In this document: positions 1-5,318 of the stretch, piece after piece
Layout of the letters: every line of letters begins with the position of its first letter
Numbering within the stretch: the first letter of the stretch is position 1
Position numbers and translations under genes: made by a program
Notes under the pieces: generated by a model
The model's input: the letters and a program-made list of their open reading frames with translations, nothing else
Told to the model about the DNA's origin: nothing
Database searches by the model: none
Assembly (NCBI GenBank): GCA_002792755.1
Contig: PFOY01000033.1
Coordinates: forward strand, 5,369-13,123
Source: Candidatus Nomurabacteria bacterium CG_4_10_14_0_2_um_filter_30_12
Lineage (GTDB): Bacteria > Patescibacteriota > Minisyncoccia > Phycocordibacterales > UBA9973
Length of the DNA: 7,755 nt
Direction of reading: 5' to 3'

Positions 1-40
1 AAACTAGAAAATCTAATAAAAAGTAGCTAAAAAATGAAAA

Positions 41-61
41 GATAGCCAATAAAAGAATGAT
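41..61 (+). repeat. Short repeat shared with the terminator region at 3168-3191
   Basis: GATAGC followed directly by CAATAAAAGAATGAT occurs here. The same two pieces occur at 3168-3191, separated there by TCA. At the second site the repeat forms the left arm and loop of an intrinsic terminator; here the right arm is missing. It may be a decayed terminator of the gene upstream of the window or a small dispersed repeat. Confidence 0.4.
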
Positions 62-65
62 TTAG

Positions 66-132
66 TATAATATAATCAAGTTATTAATTAATATAATAGG
101 TCGGAAGAATCTTATTAGAATAATAATATAAT
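66..132 (+). promoter_or_regulatory. AT-rich leader with several -10 boxes; best one abuts the first start codon
   Basis: Perfect TATAAT hexamers lie at 66-71, 71-76, 92-97 and 127-132. The last leaves six bases before the ATG at 139, which would put the transcription start on or next to the start codon. No TTGACA-like -35 box stands at the usual distance from any of them, and in such AT-rich DNA some hexamers will be chance. Nothing else is recognisable in bases 1-138 except a short repeat at 41-61. Confidence 0.45.
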
Positions 133-138
133 AAAAAT

Positions 139-444
139 ATGATCGCAGAACTATTAAATATAAATTTAGTCGAAGAGTTGGGTTTAAACTCACTACCCCC
201 TGAAAAGAAAGAGGCCTTAATAAATCAAATGTCAGAGGTTGTTGAAAACAGGATTAACCTAGAAGTTTTGTCTATATTAACAGAGGAAGAAAAGAAAGAA
301 CTAGATAAAGTATTAAACTCCGATGGTGATATGGTACAATTTTTAAAAAATAAAATACCCAATTTTGAATTCCTAGTAGCCGAAGTGATAGCAAACTTTA
401 AAAAAGAAATATTAGAAATGCAATTATTAACGGCCACAGCATAA
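139..444 (+). CDS. DUF5663-like small protein
   Basis: This 101-residue protein is acidic and mostly helical, with no signal peptide or membrane segment, so it is probably cytoplasmic. The pattern of an N-terminal LGLNSLPPEKKEAL segment, a central EVVENRINLEVLSIL helix, an EEEKKELDKVL helix and a closing FLKNKIPNFEFLVAEVI segment resembles DUF5663. That family consists of short proteins of unknown function found widely in Patescibacteria, often next to envelope or pilus-type genes. The assignment is from memory of the family's look, not from a search. The ATG at 139 sits six bases after a TATAAT box and has no Shine-Dalgarno sequence, which suits a leaderless message. It ends with TAA, and the next gene starts 27 bp later behind its own -10 box, so the two may be transcribed together or separately. 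No molecular function is known. Confidence 0.75.
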   Translation: MIAELLNINLVEELGLNSLPPEKKEALINQMSEVVENRINLEVLSILTEEEKKELDKVLNSDGDMVQFLKNKIPNFEFLVAEVIANFKKEILEMQLLTATA

Positions 445-455
445 AACAATTGTTG

Positions 456-461
456 TATAAT
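456..461 (+). promoter_or_regulatory. Candidate -10 box for the 891-residue protein
   Basis: A consensus TATAAT lies in the 27-bp gap between the first two genes, ten bases before the ATG at 472; an overlapping second TATAAT is at 463-468. No -35 box is evident. If used, the message would have a leader of only a few bases. Confidence 0.45.
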
Positions 462-471
462 TTATAATATT

Positions 472-3147
472 ATGAAACAACCTAACATGGAAAAACCAAA
501 AAATGTTAATAATGAGGAACCAAAAAAAGATATTCTTGATCAATTTGGAAAACCAATTAAAAAAGAAAATTATAATGATTCAGAAAATATAAATAAACTA
601 AAAATTCTTAAAGATAAAATTAATGATTTAAATGAAAAATATATTTCTGAAGTTCAAAGAGAAGAAAAAGCTCTTTTGTATAGTCAGTTAGAAGAAGCTC
701 AAAAGGAATATAGAAAACTTGAAGAAGAACTCGATATAACTTCATCTGAAAAAAAGAAAAAACCTGAGAATGAAAAGATAAAAACACCAGAAGAAATCAA
801 CGCCAGAAAAAAATTTACTATTTTATTAGAAAGAATAAAGAGTGGAGACACGGTTGCAATTGAACTTCTACTTGTATTCATCACCAACCAAACTGAATGG
901 AAAACAGAATGGTTAACTCCAGAAGAAATTGATTTCCAAACAAAATTAATTGTTTTATTAGAAGAAGCTCGTGGAGGAGACGTCGCAAAAATTGAAATTT
1001 TAATTAAATTTATAACCACTCAAACAATATGGATAATTCTTCCTACTTCACCAGAAAATATTCCACCAACACCACCAACACCTGAGAATATTCCACCCAA
1101 GCCTGAATCATCAATTCTACCATTGGAAGAATCAAGAGATCTTTACCTTAAAGCAAAAAGATTACGTGGTAATGTATTTAGAGGAAAATTTGGTAAATTA
1201 TTTGGAAGAAAATTAAATTTTGGAGAAGAAGAAATAGATTTTGGTGGAAAAGATGGAGCATTAGAGCTTGAAAAAGTTAGAGTAGAATACGAGAAAGGAC
1301 TTTCTAAATACAGGACAACAGAACTTAAAAAGTTTGAAGACAGCTTAAAAGAAAGATTGGCAAATGGTGAAAGAACACCCGAAAAAATAAAAGCTGAAAT
1401 GCAAACCAAAATTGTCGATCTTCTAACAGAAGAACAAAAAAATATTGACGAAAAGTCAACAAATGGTATAGAAAAAAATATTTTTGAAAAAATGAAAACA
1501 AAGTGGCGCCAACATACATGGTCCCGCATAGGAATAGGTGTAGGATTAGGAATAGCAGCAGCTAGTGGAATAGGCGGAGCTGCCGTAATTGGTGCTAGGG
1601 CAGGAATGGGTGCTGTTGGTACATATGTCGGAGTAGAATCTGGACTAGAAAGATGGTCAAAATCAATCGGACATAAAAGTGAGTTAATGACCCAACTCAG
1701 TAAACTAAGAAAAGGATCTGAAAAATTTGCTGCCACCGACGAAAGTTACAAAACTTTTCTATCTCAACTACCTCCAGAAGAAATAAAAAAGGAAGCAACT
1801 AGACTAAGAATGTTACAAGTAGAAAAAGGTATCTCCATCGATAAGCTTGCAGTGTCGGGTGATAATGGAAAAATGGCAGCAATTATAATAGCCATGGACA
1901 ATGAATTAACCGCTAAGGAAGTAATAAATGCCACCAATACAGAGAATCCTAATTTAGCATTTGCAGATGTTTTATCAAAAAGACTTTCACAAGAAGTTGA
2001 TTCTAGAAATGAAGCTGTAGAATCAGAAGTTGATAAAGAGAGACTTAAAAAAATGGCTAGAAAAACAACTGCAGTGTTGGCGGGAGGTGCTGTGGGGTGG
2101 ATTATTGGTGGAAAATTATTACAACACCCAGACGCCGTCACTCCTGCAAACCCCGTTACCCCTCCTAGTTCACCTGGTGTTCTTCCACCGCATGAATTTC
2201 ACACTGTTACTTCTGGAGAAAATGTCTGGAAAATTATCGAGCACGACCTAGACTCTCACAAAACGATGGCGGGGTTGGGAAGCGGTGCAAGAACTTACAC
2301 AATCGATGCCCTAAAAGATCATTTTGCTGCAATGCCAAAAGAAGATCTAATAAAACTTGGTTTTAAGAGTGGTAATATAAATCTTATTAACCCTGGTGAT
2401 ACACTAGATATGTCTGGCATTTTAAATACTGATAATATTCTACATGCTCTTTCTGGGGCAAAAAATCTTACACCAGATCAAGTATCATCAATAGTAAGTA
2501 ATAACGCTAAAATAGCTTCCTGGTATGCAGAACACCACCAAGAATTATCTGCATCCGGAAAAATATTCGATAGTTCTGTAATAGATAAAATCTTGCATGG
2601 AATTAACCCTCTATCAGAACATAGTGGTGTAATGCCACATGATGGTGCTGGAATTGGAGGTGGTAAAGAAATATTAAATCACATAGACAATATAGGACAA
2701 GCTGTAAATGGAAACCATATAAATGTACTTGAATATGGAGACAACTCAGGTACTGGACCAGGAAAAGGAATCCTTGAGACAGGACAAGAATCGACGATAA
2801 AACACCTAGGAACTACTTATGAAACACCAGATGGATCAAGTTTTCAAAGTGTACAACAACACGTACAAGATGTATATGAAAAAAATATTAATCACATGTT
2901 TCCTAAAGATCCCATAAGTAATTGGCTAGAAAAAGGAGGACTTTCAGCTAGTGACGTACTAAAACAACAACAGCCTGGACAACTTACTGAATTAAGTAAT
3001 TATTTACATAAGTTAGAAGAAGTAACTGGACTTAAGCCAAAAGGAGGTTCCTTTTTTAAATCATCAGAAACAGTACACCGTTTTGTAAATCGTGGTATAC
3101 AAAAAGCTGCAAAATTAGGTAAATTGGAAGATCTTAGATTGGAATAA
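472..3147 (+). CDS. Large multidomain membrane protein with LysM-like domain, function unknown
   Basis: I do not recognise a named family for this 891-residue protein. In order it has a charged, probably coiled-coil N-terminus (about 40-90), two tandem copies of a 40-residue unit (104-143 and 148-187), and a proline linker repeating PENIPP (about 191-214). A lysine/glutamate-rich helical region (218-350) leads to a long glycine/alanine-rich hydrophobic stretch (352-389, able to cross the membrane once or as a hairpin). A charged region (390-530) and a second hydrophobic segment (533-550) follow. After a Pro-rich spacer, 575-650 reads like a LysM domain: HTVTSGENVWKII at its start and INLINPGDTLDMSGI at its end, with an insertion between. 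LysM domains bind peptidoglycan or chitin, so the C-terminal part probably faces the cell wall. The rest (650-891) is polar with no known motif. ATG 472 follows a -10 box; Met6 at 487 is an alternative start. A terminator follows the stop. Confidence 0.88.
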   Translation: MKQPNMEKPKNVNNEEPKKDILDQFGKPIKKENYNDSENINKLKILKDKINDLNEKYISEVQREEKALLYSQLEEAQKEYRKLEEELDITSSEKKKKPENEKIKTPEEINARKKFTILLERIKSGDTVAIELLLVFITNQTEWKTEWLTPEEIDFQTKLIVLLEEARGGDVAKIEILIKFITTQTIWIILPTSPENIPPTPPTPENIPPKPESSILPLEESRDLYLKAKRLRGNVFRGKFGKLFGRKLNFGEEEIDFGGKDGALELEKVRVEYEKGLSKYRTTELKKFEDSLKERLANGERTPEKIKAEMQTKIVDLLTEEQKNIDEKSTNGIEKNIFEKMKTKWRQHTWSRIGIGVGLGIAAASGIGGAAVIGARAGMGAVGTYVGVESGLERWSKSIGHKSELMTQLSKLRKGSEKFAATDESYKTFLSQLPPEEIKKEATRLRMLQVEKGISIDKLAVSGDNGKMAAIIIAMDNELTAKEVINATNTENPNLAFADVLSKRLSQEVDSRNEAVESEVDKERLKKMARKTTAVLAGGAVGWIIGGKLLQHPDAVTPANPVTPPSSPGVLPPHEFHTVTSGENVWKIIEHDLDSHKTMAGLGSGARTYTIDALKDHFAAMPKEDLIKLGFKSGNINLINPGDTLDMSGILNTDNILHALSGAKNLTPDQVSSIVSNNAKIASWYAEHHQELSASGKIFDSSVIDKILHGINPLSEHSGVMPHDGAGIGGGKEILNHIDNIGQAVNGNHINVLEYGDNSGTGPGKGILETGQESTIKHLGTTYETPDGSSFQSVQQHVQDVYEKNINHMFPKDPISNWLEKGGLSASDVLKQQQPGQLTELSNYLHKLEEVTGLKPKGGSFFKSSETVHRFVNRGIQKAAKLGKLEDLRLE
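781..1032 (+). repeat. Diverged tandem duplication inside the 891-residue protein
   Basis: Codons 104-143 and 148-187 encode two versions of one unit with a 132-bp period. Both begin TPEEI, continue with a helical segment (FTILLERIKSGD and LIVLLEEARGGD), then a hydrophobic segment (ELLLVFITNQTEW and EILIKFITTQTIW). The DNA has diverged much more than the protein pattern, so the duplication is old and the fold is under constraint. A shorter Pro-rich duplication (SPENIPPTP then TPENIPPKP) follows at about 1051-1105. Confidence 0.8.
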
Positions 3148-3164
3148 TCTAAAAAAACTCACTC

Positions 3165-3202
3165 AAAGATAGCTCACAATAAAAGAATGATGAGCTATTT
3201 TT
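3165..3202 (+). terminator. Rho-independent terminator between the LysM-like gene and uvrD
   Basis: ATAGCTCA (3169-3176) and TGAGCTAT (3191-3198) form a perfect 8-bp stem with a 14-base loop, followed by a run of five T from 3198 and preceded by A-rich DNA. It lies 18 bp after the stop of the 891-residue gene. Its T-run reaches 3202, which argues that the helicase gene starts after it. Confidence 0.75.
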
Positions 3203-3208
3203 GTTATG

Positions 3209-3217
3209 TGCTAATAT
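3209..3217 (+). promoter_or_regulatory. Extended -10 promoter for uvrD
   Basis: TGCTAATAT fits an extended -10 element (TG, one base, then TAnnnT). It lies just downstream of the terminator and ends seven bases before the ATG at 3225. Transcription would start at or next to the A of that ATG, giving a leaderless helicase message. No Shine-Dalgarno sequence precedes the ATG. Confidence 0.5.
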
Positions 3218-3224
3218 TGTAACT

Positions 3225-5279
3225 ATGGAAGATCATCTAAAAGGGCTCAATGATAAACAAAAGGAGGCGGCTACTCATACGGAGGGACCTCTTTTGATTG
3301 TCGCTGGAGCAGGAGCTGGAAAAACTAAGACAATAACACATAGAATACTAAATTTAATAAAAAATGGAGTAGCTCCAGAGAAAATCTTGGCTGTCACTTT
3401 CACAAACAAAGCAGCCAAAGAAATGCGTGAACGAATAGTTTCAGAAATTAAAAAACACACAAAAGGCCAAGATACTATTCCTTTTGTATCTACTTTCCAC
3501 TCCCTTGGAGTCTATATAATCAAAGAAAATGCACATATTTTAGGTTTAACTAGACATTTTACTATTTTAGATGAAGGAGATTCTACGACTTTAATAAAAG
3601 AAGCATTAAAAGAACTAGGATTAGATCCAAAACAAAATGATCCTAAAAAAATAAAAAATATAATAAGTAGGGAAAAAGGAAAATTCACACATCTTAAAGA
3701 TTATGAAGAAAGAGTTTCCCTCTCTTTTGGGGAGGGTGGGGAGGGGTCTTTTAAAAAAATAGTTGCTCAAGTTTGGAATATATATGAAAAGAAAAAAGCA
3801 AAAGAAAATTCATTAGATTTTGATGATCTACTTTTAAAAACAACAAAATTATTAACAGAAAACAAAGAAATTAGAAAATTCTATCAAGAAAAATGGGATT
3901 ATATTCACGTTGATGAATATCAAGATACAAACGAAGTGCAGTATTTGATGACAAAATTACTTTCTGAAAATAATAAAAATATCTGTGTTGTGGGAGATGC
4001 CGATCAAAATATTTACTCATGGAGAGGAGCAAATTTAAAAAATATTTTAAATTTTGAAAAAGATTATCCAAATACAAAAATAATTATACTAGAAGAAAAT
4101 TATAGATCTACTCAAAATATATTAGAAGCTGCGAATGAAATAATTAAAAAAAACATATATAGACCTGATAAGAATTTATTTACTAAAAATAAAATAGGGG
4201 AGAAAATAGGATTATATGAAGCACTAGACGAGACAGATGAAGCTGATTTTGTGGCTACAAAAATTCTAGAGCTTCAAGATAGAATCACAGATGCTACTTT
4301 GATAGGGTCGCTGTCTCCGCGTGCTCGCGGAGCGCTGCCTCTCGGCTCGTCAGCCTACGAGACACCCTCTCAAAGCACATCTGTAATTCTATCTGACATA
4401 GCTATTTTATATCGAGCAAATTTTCAATCTCGCATATTAGAAGAAGCATTGCTCCGATATAATATTCCTTATCAAGTTTTAGGAGTTAAGTTTTTCGAAA
4501 GAAAAGAAATAAAAGATACTCTCGCGTATTTACGCGCAGCATTAAATCCTGAAAGTCTTTCTGATATAAAAAGAATAATAAATTTCCCCACCAGAGGAAT
4601 AGGAAAAGTGACACTCGCTAAAATTTTTGCAGGAGAGAGGGAATCTCTACCAACAAAAGTAAAAATAAAAATTGACAATTTTTATAAAATATTAGAAGAA
4701 ATAAAAGAAAAAACACAAAATGAAAAAGCATCTGATGTTATCAAATTTGCAGTAAAGAAATCTGGTATAGAAACAGAGCTTTTAGCTGGTGGAGAAGAAG
4801 ACATAGAAAGACTAGAGAACATAAAAGAATTAGCTACATTAGCTCTAAAATATGATAATTTAAAGGATGGATTGGGAATAGAGAAACTTTTAGAAGATGC
4901 TTCTTTGGCATCAGACCAAGACTCAATGATGATTACTGAAAATAAAAAAACAGAAACAAATGCTGTGAAATTAATGACAGTGCATGCATCAAAAGGTCTG
5001 GAATTTAAACATGTTTTTATCACAGGACTCGAAGATGGACTTTTTCCACATCAAAGAAATGAGGAAATAAAAAACGCCGAAGACAAAGAAGAAGAACGCA
5101 GACTTTTTTATGTCGCACTTACAAGAGCTCGTGAAAAATTATTTTTATCATTTGCAAATTTCCGTACAATATTTGGTTCAAAACAAATAAATGCTCCATC
5201 AGAATTTATTTCTGATATTCCAAATAATATATTAGAAAAAGAAGGTGAAAAAGGTGGAATAAAAACAATTTATATTTAG
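3225..5279 (+). CDS. uvrD: UvrD/PcrA-family ATP-dependent 3'-5' DNA helicase
   Basis: This superfamily 1A helicase unwinds DNA 3' to 5' using ATP, in nucleotide excision repair, mismatch repair and removal of proteins from DNA. All motifs are present in a 684-residue chain: Q motif LNDKQKEAA (8-16), Walker A AGAGAGKT (27-34), motif Ia TFTNKAA (58-64), TFHSLG (90-95), motif II VDEYQDT (229-235), motif III GDADQNIYSWRGA (257-269), motif IV NYRSTQNI (292-299), motif V VKLMTVHASKGLEF (581-594), and motif VI RRLFYVALTRAREKL (625-639). The ATG at 3225 is preferred over an upstream in-frame TTG (3201) that lies in the terminator T-run and would add eight unlike residues. Two segments look foreign and repeat-derived: a Gly/Glu-rich piece at 164-176 and a longer one at about 352-387, before the conserved SDIAILYR. 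Both fall between conserved motifs. The chain ends soon after motif VI, without the long C-terminal extension of Escherichia coli UvrD or Bacillus PcrA. rsmA follows 39 bp later. Confidence 0.96.
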   Translation: MEDHLKGLNDKQKEAATHTEGPLLIVAGAGAGKTKTITHRILNLIKNGVAPEKILAVTFTNKAAKEMRERIVSEIKKHTKGQDTIPFVSTFHSLGVYIIKENAHILGLTRHFTILDEGDSTTLIKEALKELGLDPKQNDPKKIKNIISREKGKFTHLKDYEERVSLSFGEGGEGSFKKIVAQVWNIYEKKKAKENSLDFDDLLLKTTKLLTENKEIRKFYQEKWDYIHVDEYQDTNEVQYLMTKLLSENNKNICVVGDADQNIYSWRGANLKNILNFEKDYPNTKIIILEENYRSTQNILEAANEIIKKNIYRPDKNLFTKNKIGEKIGLYEALDETDEADFVATKILELQDRITDATLIGSLSPRARGALPLGSSAYETPSQSTSVILSDIAILYRANFQSRILEEALLRYNIPYQVLGVKFFERKEIKDTLAYLRAALNPESLSDIKRIINFPTRGIGKVTLAKIFAGERESLPTKVKIKIDNFYKILEEIKEKTQNEKASDVIKFAVKKSGIETELLAGGEEDIERLENIKELATLALKYDNLKDGLGIEKLLEDASLASDQDSMMITENKKTETNAVKLMTVHASKGLEFKHVFITGLEDGLFPHQRNEEIKNAEDKEEERRLFYVALTRAREKLFLSFANFRTIFGSKQINAPSEFISDIPNNILEKEGEKGGIKTIYI
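3717..3747 (+). repeat. C/G-rich hairpin-type repeat inside uvrD with a four-tract G-quadruplex motif
   Basis: A CCCTC (3718-3722) faces GAGGG (3732-3736), and G-runs of 4, 3, 4 and 4 bases (3729-3746) are separated by single bases A, T and A. Read on the minus strand, it begins ACCCCTCCC and continues with a second C-rich block and an AGAGAGGG end. It aligns with the element at 6251-6282 and looks like the same repeat family. It is translated in frame as part of VSLSFGEGGEGS, a segment absent from typical UvrD/PcrA sequences as I remember them. Confidence 0.65.
4277..4394 (-). repeat. Palindromic element, copy A, in frame inside uvrD
   Basis: Inverted arms enclose the element. Left 4277-4308 pairs with right 4364-4394: a 17-nt block with one mismatch, a small bulge, then a 12-nt block with one mismatch. 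The 55-nt interior is strikingly GC-rich compared with the gene. It holds hairpin 1 (TCTCG at 4340-4344 against CGAGA at 4358-4362, with an inner GCT/AGC pair) and hairpin 2 (CTCCGCG, loop TGCT, CGCGGAG; 4315-4332). On the minus strand the core AGGCTGACGAGCCGAG (4341-4356) matches the rsmA copy at 15 of 16 bases, and hairpin 2 has an AGCA loop as there. It contributes about 28 extra residues to the helicase without a stop codon or frameshift. Confidence 0.88.
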
Positions 5280-5280
5280 A

Positions 5281-5311
5281 TAGGCACTAGGCGTTAGGCT
5301 CTAGGCGTTAG
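5281..5311 (+). repeat. Heptamer tandem array (TAGGCGT-like) between uvrD and rsmA
   Basis: Four 7-base units, TAGGCAC, TAGGCGT, TAGGCTC and TAGGCGT, followed by a partial TAG, fill nearly all of the 39-bp gap between the two genes. Tandem heptamers of this kind resemble the short tandemly repeated repetitive (STRR) sequences of filamentous cyanobacteria. They leave no room for a Shine-Dalgarno sequence or a clear promoter before rsmA, so rsmA is probably read through from uvrD. Confidence 0.8.
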
Positions 5312-5318
5312 TAAAAAA

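Noticed and set aside
1143..1736. 197-codon open frame on the minus strand
   Set aside because: It is antisense to the 891-residue gene, and its Ser/Phe/Pro-rich composition is the usual mirror of Lys/Glu/Gly-rich coding sequence; there is no start context or domain.
2030..2251. Second plus-strand frame overlapping the 891-residue gene
   Set aside because: It lies wholly inside a convincing gene in another frame and has no recognisable features.
3201..3224. Upstream in-frame TTG start for the helicase
   Set aside because: It lies in the T-run of the terminator, has no ribosome binding site and adds eight residues unlike the family; the ATG at 3225 has a -10 element at leaderless distance.
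4277..4394. tRNA or other known RNA gene, suggested by the multi-hairpin fold
   Set aside because: There is no T-loop, anticodon arm or acceptor CCA pattern, and the sequence is read in frame as part of the helicase.
5281..5311. CRISPR array or plasmid iterons
   Set aside because: The units are only seven bases and directly tandem without spacers, and no Cas or replication gene is nearby.
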